Positions 18,176 to 26,876 of a DNA stretch of 64,000 bases are shown here, piece after piece (position 1 is the first letter of the stretch; each line of letters opens with the position of its first letter). The DNA comes from Streptococcus lutetiensis (GTDB lineage: Bacteria; Bacillota; Bacilli; Lactobacillales; Streptococcaceae). The translations under genes and the position numbers were made by a program. The notes under the pieces are model-generated. The model worked only from the letters and a program-made list of their open reading frames with translations. It was not told where the DNA came from and did no database searches. The DNA is taken from NCBI RefSeq assembly GCF_900475675.1, contig NZ_LS483403.1, positions 1,426,001 to 1,490,000 on the forward strand, in the 5' to 3' direction.

Positions 18176-19549
18176 ATGAAACCTGTCAAAAATATCTATA
18201 TTATCATCGGTTTCATGTTATTTGCTTTATTCTTTGGGGCAGGTAATCTGATTTATCCAGCCTTTTTAGGAATATATTCCGGAAGTAACCTTGCGTTAGC
18301 CATTCTTGGTTTCTGTTTAACTGGTGTGACACTACCACTTTTAGGGGTCGTCGCAGTAGCCTACTCAGGTGCGAGTGATATTGAAGATTTTGCACGTCCA
18401 GTTTCTCGCCACTATGCTTTGCTATTTTCAATCGCACTTTATCTATCAATCGGACCATTCTTTGCCATTCCAAGAACGGGTGCTACTTCATTTTCAATCG
18501 GTATTGAACCTATCTTTGGTGACAATCTGATTGCTAAAGTAATCTACGGTTTGGTCTTCTTTGGGATTTCTTATTTCCTAGCAATTAAACCAAATAAAAT
18601 CGCTGACCGTATCGGGAAATACCTAACACCTGCTCTTTTGATTATCATTGCTATCTTGGTTGTAGCCTCATTTGTAAAACCGGCTGGTGATATTGGAACA
18701 GCTTATAACGCTGCCAGTGATATCAGTAACGCTTTTAAAGATGTTCCATTCGTTGCTGGACTTATCCAAGGTTACGGAACAATGGATGCCCTTGCTTCAC
18801 TAGCCTTTGCCATCATCGTTATCGACGCTAGCAAATCACACGGAGCAAAAGGAAAAGCTGAAGTTGCTACACTTACTTTCAAATCAGGACTAATCGCTAC
18901 TGTACTACTTGCTCTTATTTATATCTTTGTGGCTCGTATTGGTGCTTCATCACAAAATCTCTTTGATTTTTCTAACGGACACTTTATGTTTAAAGGTGAA
19001 GCAATCGATGGAGGTAACATCTTAGGCCAAGCTGCTCACTTCTATCTTGGAAGTATCGGGCAAATCATTCTTGCTGCGGCTATTTTCCTTGCTTGCCTAA
19101 CAACGGCAACTGGATTGATTACTGCCTGTGCAGAGTATTTCCACAAATTGCAACCAAAAGTTTCTCACGTTACTTGGGCAACTGTCTTCACTTTGATTGC
19201 ATTATTCTTCTACTTTGGCGGCCTTTCTGAATTGATTAAGTGGTCACTTCCAGTACTCTACTTGCTTTACCCATTAACAGTCGTTATTATCTTCTTGTCC
19301 TTGCTATCAAAATTCTTCAAGAAAGATCGCATCGTTTACCAAATTACAATTGGTTTTGCAGCTATCCCAGCTCTTTATGATGCCCTTTCAACACTTGCAA
19401 AAATGACTGGACTTTTCAGCCTACCAGCAAGTCTTGTTAATTTCTTCAATGGATTCGTGCCACTCGGACAATTCTCACTTGAATGGGTTAGCTTTGCCAT
19501 CGTTGGATTCATTATTGGATTCATCTTACACAAAACTAAAAAAGCTTAA
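18176..19549 (+). CDS. brnQ: Branched-chain amino acid carrier BrnQ
   Basis: BrnQ imports leucine, isoleucine and valine with a cation (LIVCS family). The 457-residue product starts MKPVKNIYIIIGFMLFALFFGAGNLIYPAFLG, the family signature, and has 12 hydrophobic segments. Others of note are GPFFAIPRTGATSFSIGI and SLAFAIIVIDASKSHG. AGGAGG at 18164-18169 sits six bases before the ATG at 18176; the frame extends upstream but without need. It is a single-gene unit with a strong promoter and a terminator at 19555-19588. Confidence 0.96.
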   Translation: MKPVKNIYIIIGFMLFALFFGAGNLIYPAFLGIYSGSNLALAILGFCLTGVTLPLLGVVAVAYSGASDIEDFARPVSRHYALLFSIALYLSIGPFFAIPRTGATSFSIGIEPIFGDNLIAKVIYGLVFFGISYFLAIKPNKIADRIGKYLTPALLIIIAILVVASFVKPAGDIGTAYNAASDISNAFKDVPFVAGLIQGYGTMDALASLAFAIIVIDASKSHGAKGKAEVATLTFKSGLIATVLLALIYIFVARIGASSQNLFDFSNGHFMFKGEAIDGGNILGQAAHFYLGSIGQIILAAAIFLACLTTATGLITACAEYFHKLQPKVSHVTWATVFTLIALFFYFGGLSELIKWSLPVLYLLYPLTVVIIFLSLLSKFFKKDRIVYQITIGFAAIPALYDALSTLAKMTGLFSLPASLVNFFNGFVPLGQFSLEWVSFAIVGFIIGFILHKTKKA

Positions 19550-19554
19550 ATCAT

Positions 19555-19588
19555 AAAAAACCAACCTTCTTAGTAAGGTTGGTTTTTT
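19555..19588 (+). terminator. Terminator after brnQ
   Basis: A 14-bp perfect stem (AAAAAACCAACCTT and its complement) with a 6-base loop is followed by T residues. The A-tract on the other side makes it work in both directions. Confidence 0.93.
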
Positions 19589-19593
19589 TGTGA

Positions 19594-19800
19594 TTATTTT
19601 CCAAGTAAACTAATACGTTCCTGAATGTGTCTGGTATTTTCAATCTCATCAACAAAGCCAATAGCATAATCCGCATAGCTAATAGCACTTTCACCTTTAT
19701 CATTAAAGGTAAATTCTTCACCCGCAAGAATATAGTTCCCTGTACGTTTACCATCTGCGTGGAGCTCATTTAACAAAGAAACCTGAGGAACTAATACTTT
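19594..19800 (-). pseudogene. 3' fragment of a NAD(P)H-binding (flavin reductase-like) gene
   Basis: About 65 codons read GKRTGNYILAGEEFTFNDKGESAISYADYAIGFVDEIEN and on. This is the C-terminal end of the NAD(P)-binding oxidoreductases of the COG2910 type: the segment SAISYADYAIGFVDEIE matches the family's substrate-side helix. The Rossmann GXXGXXG part is missing. Similarity fades at about 19795, where another truncated gene abuts it. It is a deletion remnant and not likely to be expressed as a working enzyme. Confidence 0.7.
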
Positions 19801-19802
19801 GA

Positions 19803-20036
19803 GATATCTTCCAAGCTGTTGAAGATAAGAATAAACCGATTTTCAAAGCTAGTGATGACACGAACCCAAACTGTCTTGTTGGTCGTGTGGTTAATTCAGT
19901 CTTACAACCACACATTAACAAAATTCAGGAAACTTTCCAAGCATCCCTAAAAGCCGTTAACTTGGTTAGCCTAAATGAGGATATGGACCAACAATTAGAA
20001 AAACTAGATTTCAAAAACCTCCCTGAAAAACCTTAA
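19803..20036 (+). pseudogene. 3' fragment of an unrecognised gene
   Basis: An open frame of 77 codons without a start codon, following an in-frame TGA at 19800, reads FQAVEDKNKPIFKASDD and on and ends DFKNLPEKP. The first possible start is a GTG about 30 codons in. It looks like the C-terminal end of a larger, helical protein, cut at the same junction as the oxidoreductase fragment. I do not recognise the family. Confidence 0.5.
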
Positions 20037-20047
20037 AAAGTTAATCT

Positions 20048-20079
20048 AAAAAGAGACTCACAAATGTGAGCCTCTTTTT
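20048..20079. terminator. Terminator after metI
   Basis: AAAAAGAG, one unpaired base, CTCAC pair with GTGAG, one base, CTCTTTTT around an AAAT loop. A- and T-tracts on both sides make it bidirectional. It ends the met operon. Confidence 0.9.
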
Positions 20080-20083
20080 AGAT

Positions 20084-20776
20084 TTATTTATGACTAAGTT
20101 TTTTGGTTAAGAAATCACCGACAAATTGGATAATAAAGACAAGAACTAAGATACATAGTGTCGCGATAATTGTGACATCCGCTGCTGAACGGTTGTATCC
20201 ATAGTAAATAGCAATATAACCAAGACCACCAGCACCGATGGCACCAGCCATCGCTGTTTCACCAATAAGTGAGATAAGAGTCACTGTTGAGACACGAATC
20301 AATTCTGGCAAACCTTCGCTAAGGTAAATCTTGATGATATCCCAAAGTGTCGCACCAGAAGCTTGTGCTGCTTCGATAACTCCCTTGTCCATTTCAGAAA
20401 AGACTACTTGAACTTGGCGAGCATAAAAGGCAAATGTCGCCGCAGATAATGGAATCAAAGCCGCTGTTTTACCAAGGTTAGTTCCAACAAGAGCGTAAGT
20501 GAAACCTTTTAAAATCGCAAGCAAGATAATAAATGGAATGGCACGCACAATTGACGTGAAAATATCCAAAACTTTAAAACCAAAACGATTGCTCAAAACG
20601 CCATTTGGTCCTGTTAGAACCAAAAATAAGCCCATAACAAGTCCTAAAAGACCACCAATAACAAAAGACCAACCTGTCATGTAAATAGTCGCTGAAAAGG
20701 CATCTGACCAAGAATTTGTCCCTTCCCAGCCAATGCGGTAAACATCAGGCATATTTGTAGAAATCCATTCAATCAT
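20084..20776 (-). CDS. metI: Methionine ABC transporter permease MetI
   Basis: MetI is the membrane subunit of the MetNIQ methionine importer. The 230-residue product has five transmembrane helices (for example about 22-48 and 60-85) and the EAA loop (EMDKGVIEAAQASGATLWDIIKIYLSEGLPELI, near 125-158) that docks on the ATPase. It ends with FVGDFLTKKLSHK. It follows metN directly (one base apart from the metN stop). Confidence 0.96.
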   Translation of the reverse strand: MIEWISTNMPDVYRIGWEGTNSWSDAFSATIYMTGWSFVIGGLLGLVMGLFLVLTGPNGVLSNRFGFKVLDIFTSIVRAIPFIILLAILKGFTYALVGTNLGKTAALIPLSAATFAFYARQVQVVFSEMDKGVIEAAQASGATLWDIIKIYLSEGLPELIRVSTVTLISLIGETAMAGAIGAGGLGYIAIYYGYNRSAADVTIIATLCILVLVFIIQFVGDFLTKKLSHK

Positions 20777-21841
20777 TTAGGCACCTCGTTTCAATACTGT
20801 TAATTCAATTCCAGCAGCAACAATAGCTTCTTGCGCACCCGCAAGTGCAAAGGCTTCACCAGATAAGACAACAATCATCTCACCAACTGGTGTATCATCC
20901 AAGATTTCAATATTTCCGTAAAGAATATTAGCTGTAACTTCGAATTGTTTGTAGATTTGGTTAAGAATTGGTTCATCAGTTGATGTTCCAGCGTACTTCA
21001 ATTGAACAAGCAAATCATCTTTTGGCAGATTTTGTACAATAGCTTGTTTTTCAATTTTAACCAAGGCATCTTCAATACCAGTTGCTGTTTTAATAAATTC
21101 TTGTGTTAATGGTTCTTTAGGATTTGAGAAGATGTCTAGAACTGATCCTTCTTCAATCAAGCGACCATTTTGCATGACAGCGACACGGTGGCAGATGTCT
21201 TTTACAATTTGCATTTCGTGAGTAATCATAACCACTGTCAAACCAAGTTTTTGGTTCAATTCTTGCAATAGCGCCAAAATTTGTTTGGTTGTTTTTGGGT
21301 CAAGAGCTGATGTTGATTCATCAGAAATCAAAATTTCTGGGTCATTAGCAAGCGCACGCGCAATCGCCACACGTTGTTTTTGACCCCCTGATAATTGTGA
21401 TGGATAGTTTTCAGCTCGATCGGCTAAGCCTACCAATTCCAACAACTCAGCAACTTTTTGATCTTTTTCTTCTTTGCTTAATTTTGAATGACGAAGAGCA
21501 AATGCCACATTTTGGCGCGCTGTTTTTTGTGCCATCAAATTAAAGTGTTGGAAAATCATCCCAATTTTTTGACGTTTTTGACGAAGGGCAACTCCTTTTA
21601 ATTGAACTTTTCCATCTGAAAATGTCACATCATCACCAATTGTGATTTTTCCTGCTGTTGGGGCTTGTAACAAATTAATCGTACGTACCAAAGTTGATTT
21701 TCCGGCACCAGAATACCCAACAATTCCATAAATATCGCCTTTATTAATCACAATTGAAACGTCTTTTACCGCTTCAATCACACGTTTTTTCTGGCGAAAA
21801 GTAATATCGATATGCTCTAAATTAATAATCGGTTTTATCAT
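20777..21841 (-). CDS. metN: Methionine ABC transporter ATP-binding protein MetN
   Basis: MetN powers methionine import. The 354-residue product has Walker [11 protein letters not shown]-loop MIFQHFNLM, signature LSGGQKQR, Walker [13 protein letters not shown] and the switch His of ITHEM. The C-terminal NIL domain (residues about 260-350) binds methionine and inhibits transport in homologues. It is separated from metQ by 171 bases with a hairpin terminator, so metNI and metQ may be made at different levels. Confidence 0.96.
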   Translation of the reverse strand: MIKPIINLEHIDITFRQKKRVIEAVKDVSIVINKGDIYGIVGYSGAGKSTLVRTINLLQAPTAGKITIGDDVTFSDGKVQLKGVALRQKRQKIGMIFQHFNLMAQKTARQNVAFALRHSKLSKEEKDQKVAELLELVGLADRAENYPSQLSGGQKQRVAIARALANDPEILISDESTSALDPKTTKQILALLQELNQKLGLTVVMITHEMQIVKDICHRVAVMQNGRLIEEGSVLDIFSNPKEPLTQEFIKTATGIEDALVKIEKQAIVQNLPKDDLLVQLKYAGTSTDEPILNQIYKQFEVTANILYGNIEILDDTPVGEMIVVLSGEAFALAGAQEAIVAAGIELTVLKRGA

Positions 21842-21967
21842 AACCCTTACTCAACTCCTCAAGATTTACTCACTTATTGTCTTATCAATTCTATCATTTT
21901 AAAACAATTTTCAAAACTTTCCAACATCATATTCTACCATATTCTGTTGTTTTTTAAAAATAGAGAA

Positions 21968-21988
21968 TGGCGTGTTTCACACACGCCA
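21968..21988 (-). terminator. Terminator-like hairpin between metQ and metN
   Basis: TGGCGTGT pairs with ACACGCCA (8 bp, 5-base loop). On the minus strand, ATTCTCTATTTTT follows. This would terminate part of the metQ transcripts, giving more binding protein than transporter, a usual ABC pattern. Confidence 0.65.
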
Positions 21989-22012
21989 GCTCTAAATCTT
22001 CAATAAAATTCT

Positions 22013-22891
22013 TTAGTCTTCAGAAGAAACTTTTGTACCCTTCCATGCTGGGATATCAACGTTATTTGAAGCATCTTGGATGACTTTACCAACTTCGTCA
22101 GTTTGGTAAACTGAAATCAAAGTCTTGATAGCTTTAGCTTTATCAGATTTCTTCCAATCTTTTTGAGCAGCAATGACGTTAACCCATTGGTCTGAGTTTT
22201 TATCAACTGCTTCTTTGTAAAGTGTTGTTTTGTAATCAACTTTTGCTGCTTGAGCGTAAGAGTTGTTAACGATAGCGGCATCTACTGATGACAATGTAGA
22301 AGCTGTTTGTGCCGCATCAACTTCTTTGATGTCCAAATCTTTAGGATTTGATGAAATGTTTTTGATTGTTGCTAATTCATCACCATTAACATCCAATTTA
22401 ATCAAACCTGCTGATTGAAGAAGGTAGAGGGCACGACTTTCGTTTGAAGCATCATTTGGAACTGAGATAGTTGCTTTGTTAGGAATGTCTTTAACATCAG
22501 TGTATTTAGCTTTACCATTTTCTGTACCTGAGAAGATACGGATTGGACTAAGATATGTGTCAGCTACTTCTACCAAAGTTCCTTTATTTTCAGAATTCCA
22601 GTTGTTCAAGAAATATTTGTGTTGGAAGGCATTGACATCAACTTCACCATTTTGAAGTGCTTCGTTTGGTTGGTTATAATCAGTGAATTCAACCAATTCG
22701 ATTTCCACGCCTTTGTCTTTAGCCAATTCTTTGACTTTATCCCAAACTGGTTCAGTTGCATCATCCAAAGTCATGATACCAACTTTAAGTTTTGAATCAT
22801 TTGAAGCTGATTTTGAACCACCACACGCTGCCAATAAAAGTGTTGAGACAAGAGCTACACTAGCCAATCCAAGTAATTTTTTTAATTTCAT
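22013..22891 (-). CDS. metQ: Methionine-binding lipoprotein MetQ
   Basis: MetQ is the surface lipoprotein that delivers methionine to MetNI. The 292-residue product has a signal peptide with lipobox LLAACGG (lipidated Cys at about residue 23) and the NLPA fold: KVGIMTLDDATEPVWDKV, YNQPNEALQNGEVDVNAFQHKYFL, and NNSYAQAA. It has its own promoter (22925-22953) with a perfect MET-box dyad upstream (22971-22997), so metQNI can be transcribed apart from the upstream lipoprotein gene. Confidence 0.95.
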   Translation of the reverse strand: MKLKKLLGLASVALVSTLLLAACGGSKSASNDSKLKVGIMTLDDATEPVWDKVKELAKDKGVEIELVEFTDYNQPNEALQNGEVDVNAFQHKYFLNNWNSENKGTLVEVADTYLSPIRIFSGTENGKAKYTDVKDIPNKATISVPNDASNESRALYLLQSAGLIKLDVNGDELATIKNISSNPKDLDIKEVDAAQTASTLSSVDAAIVNNSYAQAAKVDYKTTLYKEAVDKNSDQWVNVIAAQKDWKKSDKAKAIKTLISVYQTDEVGKVIQDASNNVDIPAWKGTKVSSED

Positions 22892-22924
22892 ATCTATTTC
22901 CTCTCTCCTTTAACTCGTGATTTC

Positions 22925-22953
22925 ATTCTAACCTAATTAGTTATAGGTTTCAA
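22925..22953 (-). promoter_or_regulatory. metQ promoter
   Basis: On the minus strand TTGAAA (22948-22953), 17 bases, TAGAAT (22925-22930). The MET-box dyad starts 18-23 bases further upstream, where an activator would contact RNA polymerase. Confidence 0.7.
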
Positions 22954-22970
22954 ATTGTTAAAATCAAGGG

Positions 22971-22997
22971 TTAGTTATAGTTTTAAACTATAACTAA
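22971..22997. promoter_or_regulatory. MET-box: 27-base perfect dyad before metQ
   Basis: The 27 bases are a perfect palindrome with 13-base arms around one T. The core at 22976-22992 (TATAGTTTTAAACTATA) equals the MET-box consensus TATAGTTTnAAACTATA described for the LysR-type regulator MtaR/MetR of streptococci. It lies just past the stop of the upstream lipoprotein gene. Confidence 0.88.
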
Positions 22998-22998
22998 A

Positions 22999-23838
22999 TT
23001 ATTTTTCTGATGGAACCGTCAAGTCTTTCGCGCTTGGAACATAATCTCCACCGAGATATTTTTGTGCCAAATCCGACAAAGTACCATCTTTTTGCAAGAC
23101 TTTCAAACGTTTATTAACAAAGCTTTGCAAATCTTTTTGATCTTGTCCAAGAATGAAATAAATGAATGGTTGTTCATCAGATTTCAACTCGATAGTTTTC
23201 AAATTATTCAATTTTTGATTTTTAATAATGGTATTTACCGTAGGAGCATCAAAAATCTTGAAATCAAACTTATCGTCATTCAGATTTGTCAAAACTTGAG
23301 TAATATTTTCGTTAGTGTAGTTGAGGTCAACAGGTTTGCTGCTATTTTCAGCATTAAATTTTTCAAGCTGTGCTGCTGTTGTTGTTCCTTGAACCACTTG
23401 CGTTGAATGTCCTGCAATGTCATCGTATGAAGCAATATCTGAGTCTTTTGGCACTACCAAAACTGATGGTGTTGACCCGATTGGATAAGAATAAAGGTAT
23501 TTTGCTGAACGTTCTTTGGTATAACTGATATTGTTGCCGCCAAGCTGATATTTCCCAGAATCAAGTCCTGTGAAAATAGATGACCACTCTGTCTTCTTGA
23601 AAGTCACTTTGTACTTATCAGAATCTTTGAAGACAGCTTTCGCCACCTCGATATCATAACCAGTTAGTTTACCGGATTCTTCGTAAGAGAAAGGTGCTGT
23701 TGTTCCAACTGTCGCAAAAGTCAGCTCTTTCTTATCAGATGATGCATCTGATGATGGCTTTGATGAGCAAGCTGCAAGAAGCATTGCTGAGACGAGAGCT
23801 AGTCCTGTTATTCCTAGCATTTTTTTCATAATCGTCAT
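22999..23838 (-). CDS. Amino-acid-binding lipoprotein of an ABC transporter (SBP family 3)
   Basis: This 279-residue product is a solute-binding lipoprotein: signal peptide with lipobox MLLAACSS, then a family 3 periplasmic-binding fold (PFSYEESGKLTGYDIEVAKAVF, SIFTGLDSGKYQLGGNNIS, VVQGTTTAAQLEKF). The ligand is probably a polar or sulphur amino acid; the equivalents atmA in S. mutans and SP_0148 in S. pneumoniae lie in the same methionine cluster. I start it at the ATG at 23838 (AGGAAACG before it). There is no partner permease in the unit, so it may share MetNI or another transporter. Confidence 0.87.
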   Translation of the reverse strand: MTIMKKMLGITGLALVSAMLLAACSSKPSSDASSDKKELTFATVGTTAPFSYEESGKLTGYDIEVAKAVFKDSDKYKVTFKKTEWSSIFTGLDSGKYQLGGNNISYTKERSAKYLYSYPIGSTPSVLVVPKDSDIASYDDIAGHSTQVVQGTTTAAQLEKFNAENSSKPVDLNYTNENITQVLTNLNDDKFDFKIFDAPTVNTIIKNQKLNNLKTIELKSDEQPFIYFILGQDQKDLQSFVNKRLKVLQKDGTLSDLAQKYLGGDYVPSAKDLTVPSEK

Positions 23839-23943
23839 ATCGTTTCCTACCTTCTTTAAGAGTTGCTTACATCTTAACATCCAAGCGACTTCTTAACAAA
23901 TACTTAAATTCTATCACCGCGATAAAGAAATCTTATCACCCTG

Positions 23944-25089
23944 CTAGTCTTTTCCCTTTGCAAAATAATCTAGCAAATAAAGAGCATTCTCCACAAAATA
24001 ATTAACAGCCGTTGGTAATGCCTCATCTTTAACCGTAAAAGTATCATGATGAAGGTCAGCAGCATCCTCATCGCCGTTACTTCCAATCAAGGCAAAAACC
24101 CCTGGAATTTTCTCCTGATAAGCTGCAAAATCCTCACCAATTGTCAAAGGTTCAACCGTTACAACTTCAGCAAATGTTTTTGAATGCTCAAAAATAAGAG
24201 GTGTCAAAACCTCATCATTAAAGGTCACTGTCGGTGTTTTTCCCCATTCAATCGTAACATTGGCATTGAATTGGTCAGCAGTATTTTCCACAATCTTAGT
24301 AAAAGATTTTCTCAAATGCTGGCGCGTTTCTGGTGAGAATGAGCGCATTGTCCCTTCAAAATAACCTGATTCAGGCATGATATTCCAAGCACTCCCTACA
24401 TCAATGTGAGTCACAGACAAAACAGCAGACTCAAATGGAGAAACTGTACGACTGATAATGGCTTGCAAATTATTGACAATGGTCGTAATAGCTAAGACCG
24501 CATCTGTCCCAAAATCAGGACGCGCCGCATGCCCACTTACCCCACTAATTGTCACTTTGAACTTATCCACCGCTGCCATGATAGCCTTTGAGCGCAGCCC
24601 AATTTGCCCAAGCTTAAGGTGGGGATAATTATGATAACCAATAATAGCTGACACGTCTTTTAGCCCACCTGCTTCAATCACCTGATAAGCGCCTACAGAT
24701 ACTTCTTCTGCTGGCTGAAAAATCAAACGAATCGTGCCCTTTAATTGCGCCTCTTTTTCCTTTAGAAGCTCTGCAGCACCAAGAAGGCTAGTTTGGTGGA
24801 AATCATGTCCACAAGCGTGCATAGCGCCGTTTTGGCTGGCATAATCAAAGGCATTCTTCTCTTTGATAGGAAGAGCATCAATATCCGCACGAAGAGCAAT
24901 AACAGGCTCTCCTTGACCAATCTCCGCAATAAATCCCGTCGGCAAATCCGTCTCAAGAATGTGGATGCCTAACTTTGAAATATATTCCTTCAAAAAAGCA
25001 GTCGTCTCAAATTCATTCTCCGAGATTTCTGGATGTGCATGAATTCTACGTCGAACCGCGGCTAATTTAGCATAAAAATCTGATATCAT
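23944..25089 (-). CDS. M20 family amidohydrolase (hippurate hydrolase-like)
   Basis: M20D amidohydrolases remove acyl groups from amino acids; relatives are called hippurate hydrolase or N-acyl-amino acid deacylase. The 381-residue product has the metal-binding segment MHACGHDFHQTSLLGAA (near residue 93), PAEE (near 135), GYHNYP and a C-terminal DLHHDTF. Its place in the methionine cluster, as in S. mutans atmC, suggests that it frees methionine or another amino acid from an acylated form taken up by the neighbouring transporters. That substrate is inference. Confidence 0.88.
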   Translation of the reverse strand: MISDFYAKLAAVRRRIHAHPEISENEFETTAFLKEYISKLGIHILETDLPTGFIAEIGQGEPVIALRADIDALPIKEKNAFDYASQNGAMHACGHDFHQTSLLGAAELLKEKEAQLKGTIRLIFQPAEEVSVGAYQVIEAGGLKDVSAIIGYHNYPHLKLGQIGLRSKAIMAAVDKFKVTISGVSGHAARPDFGTDAVLAITTIVNNLQAIISRTVSPFESAVLSVTHIDVGSAWNIMPESGYFEGTMRSFSPETRQHLRKSFTKIVENTADQFNANVTIEWGKTPTVTFNDEVLTPLIFEHSKTFAEVVTVEPLTIGEDFAAYQEKIPGVFALIGSNGDEDAADLHHDTFTVKDEALPTAVNYFVENALYLLDYFAKGKD

Positions 25090-25103
25090 TTTGACTTCAT
25101 CCC

Positions 25104-25790
25104 CTACAAACTATTGACCACATAAGAGAAAATCTTCTGGCTTTCTACTTTTTCTAACAGTAATTCTGGATGCCATTGGAAACCTAAAATGGGCGTTCCA
25201 TCCTTACTTTCATAAGCTTCAATTGTGCCGTCACGTGGGTCACGCGCTGTTGCAACCAAACTTGGTGCCAACTCTTTCACACTTTGTTGGTGGAAAGAAT
25301 TAACCCAAGTACCATTAGCAACTAGCTTACTAACGCGGCTGTTAGGCAAAATTTCTACTTCTTGTGATGTCCCTGAAAACTCTTTTTGCCAGTGGTGTTC
25401 AACCTTTTGGTTCAAGGTTCCACCCAAAGCAACGTTAAGCAACTGCATACCACGGCAAACTGCAAAAATTGGTTTCTTTTGCTTCAAAGCCTCTTTAATC
25501 AAAGCTAGCTCAAATTTATCACGTTCCAAGCTATAATCATCACTGTCAATTGATTTTCTTTCACCATAAAATTCAGGAGTTACGTTTTGACCGCCTGATA
25601 GGATTAATTTATCAATCATGTCGATGTAATCTTTAGCCAAGTCTGGACTAGCAACAGGAATAACAATCGGAAGTCCCCCAGCTTCCTTGACCCCGTCAGA
25701 TAAACTTCTTGATACCACATCATATGGCAAACCAGAGCGTGCTGGAAGTTCTTTGATATTTCCCGAAATGCCAACGACAACTTTCTCCAT
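25104..25790 (-). CDS. Class I glutamine amidotransferase-like hydrolase (PuuD type)
   Basis: The 228-residue product belongs to the gamma-glutamyl-GABA hydrolase (PuuD, peptidase C26) family. The nucleophile Cys is in FAVCRGMQLLNVALGGTL (near residue 113) and the His-Glu pair is in GFQWHPELLL near the end. Known members cut gamma-glutamyl bonds. It is the first gene of the MET-box-controlled unit with the M20 amidohydrolase, so together they may release amino acids from gamma-glutamyl or acyl conjugates. This is inference. Confidence 0.87.
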   Translation of the reverse strand: MEKVVVGISGNIKELPARSGLPYDVVSRSLSDGVKEAGGLPIVIPVASPDLAKDYIDMIDKLILSGGQNVTPEFYGERKSIDSDDYSLERDKFELALIKEALKQKKPIFAVCRGMQLLNVALGGTLNQKVEHHWQKEFSGTSQEVEILPNSRVSKLVANGTWVNSFHQQSVKELAPSLVATARDPRDGTIEAYESKDGTPILGFQWHPELLLEKVESQKIFSYVVNSL

Positions 25791-25807
25791 AGGAAGACCT
25801 CACTTTC

Positions 25808-25835
25808 AGTATAATTAAGCTATATTGTAAAACAA
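25808..25835 (-). promoter_or_regulatory. Promoter of the amidotransferase-M20-lipoprotein unit
   Basis: On the minus strand TTGTTT (25830-25835), 16 bases, TATACT (25808-25813). The MET-box at 25874-25890 is upstream, in activator position. Confidence 0.65.
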
Positions 25836-25873
25836 ATGCGATTTGATTGCCAATAGTTATTTTTTATCAAGGA

Positions 25874-25890
25874 GATAGGTTGAAACTATA
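25874..25890. promoter_or_regulatory. MET-box-like operator
   Basis: GATAGGTTGAAACTATA matches the MET-box core TATAGTTTnAAACTATA at 14 of 16 fixed positions. Its position, about 40 bases upstream of the -35 box, fits MtaR/MetR activation. Confidence 0.7.
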
Positions 25891-25892
25891 AC

Positions 25893-25924
25893 AAAAAGCA
25901 CCCAGCCTTTCGGCTGAGCACTTC
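25893..25924 (-). terminator. Terminator after yebC
   Basis: A 12-bp stem with three G-U pairs and a GAAA loop is followed on the minus strand by TTTTTG. It ends the yebC transcript just before the MET-box region. Confidence 0.82.
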
Positions 25925-25942
25925 TTTCACTATAATATCAGA

Positions 25943-26659
25943 TTAGAAATCAGATACGTTGTGGTAAACTTTTTGAACATCTTCGTCATCTTCAAGAGTG
26001 TCAACAAGTTTTTCAAATGTTTCAAAGTCTTCACCTTCAAGAGTTACTTCTGATTGAGGAATCATTTCAAGTTCAGTAACTTTGAATTCTTCGATGCCAT
26101 TAGCACGCAAAGCTTCGATACCTTTGTGAAGGTCAGTTGGAGCTGTGTAGACAGTTACTACACCATCTTCTGCTTCAACATCTTCAACATCAACATCAGC
26201 TTCTAGCAATTGTTCAAAAATGCTGTCTGCATCGTCACCGTCAAAGACAATAACACCTTTTTTGTCGAACATGTAAGAAACTGAACCAGATGCTCCCATG
26301 TTACCACCGTTTTTACCAAATGCAGTACGCAAGTTAGCAGCAGTACGGTTAACGTTACTTGTCAAAGTATCAACGATAATCATTGAACCGTTTGGTCCAA
26401 ATCCTTCGTAACGACCTTCAACGAAAGTTTCGTCTGTATTACCTTTTGCTTTATCGATAGCACGGTCGATAACGTGTTTTGGTACTTGCGCTTGTTTTGC
26501 ACGTTCAAGTACAAATTTCAAAGCTGAGTTTGATTCTGGATCTGGTTCACCTTTTTTAGCAGCAACATAGATTTCAACACCAAATTTAGCGTAAACTTTT
26601 GAGTTAGCACCATCTTTGGCAGTTTTTTTGGCAACAATATTGGCCCACTTACGTCCCAT
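25943..26659 (-). CDS. yebC: YebC/PmpR family DNA-binding protein
   Basis: YebC-family proteins bind DNA as regulators in some bacteria, and recent work links a branch (YeeN/YebC2) to translation of proline-rich stretches. The 238-residue product starts [27 protein letters not shown], which is the shorter YeeN-like N-terminus, not MAGHSKWANI. This points to the YeeN (YebC2) branch. The middle shows [36 protein letters not shown]. It is a single-gene unit with its own terminator. Confidence 0.95.
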   Translation of the reverse strand: MGRKWANIVAKKTAKDGANSKVYAKFGVEIYVAAKKGEPDPESNSALKFVLERAKQAQVPKHVIDRAIDKAKGNTDETFVEGRYEGFGPNGSMIIVDTLTSNVNRTAANLRTAFGKNGGNMGASGSVSYMFDKKGVIVFDGDDADSIFEQLLEADVDVEDVEAEDGVVTVYTAPTDLHKGIEALRANGIEEFKVTELEMIPQSEVTLEGEDFETFEKLVDTLEDDEDVQKVYHNVSDF

Positions 26660-26826
26660 GGGTAGTCTCCTTTGTAAAGATTTTTATTTATTTTAGCATG
26701 ATTAAGTGATTTGACCGATAAAATAGCCGAATCATTGAACTACTGAATTAGCAAAGCTAAATTCGTAATCCTTTTTATTATAGCACTTTGACAGGGCTGT
26801 GTAAAATGTTCCTAAAAATAAAAAGC

Positions 26827-26856
26827 GAAAACTGAGCTCAACAAAAGCCCAGTTTC
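26827..26856 (-). terminator. Terminator after tmcAL
   Basis: GAAAACTGAGCTC against GCCCAGTTTC (with mismatches in the middle) forms a stem. On the minus strand, GCTTTTTATTTTT follows. Confidence 0.75.
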
Positions 26857-26876
26857 AAGTCTGTTTATGTAAGCGC

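Noticed and set aside
22942..22957. TATAGGTTTCAAATTGT near the metQ promoter looks like a second MET-box.
   Set aside because: Only the left half matches, and it overlaps the -35 box; it may be a weak half-site but cannot be supported.
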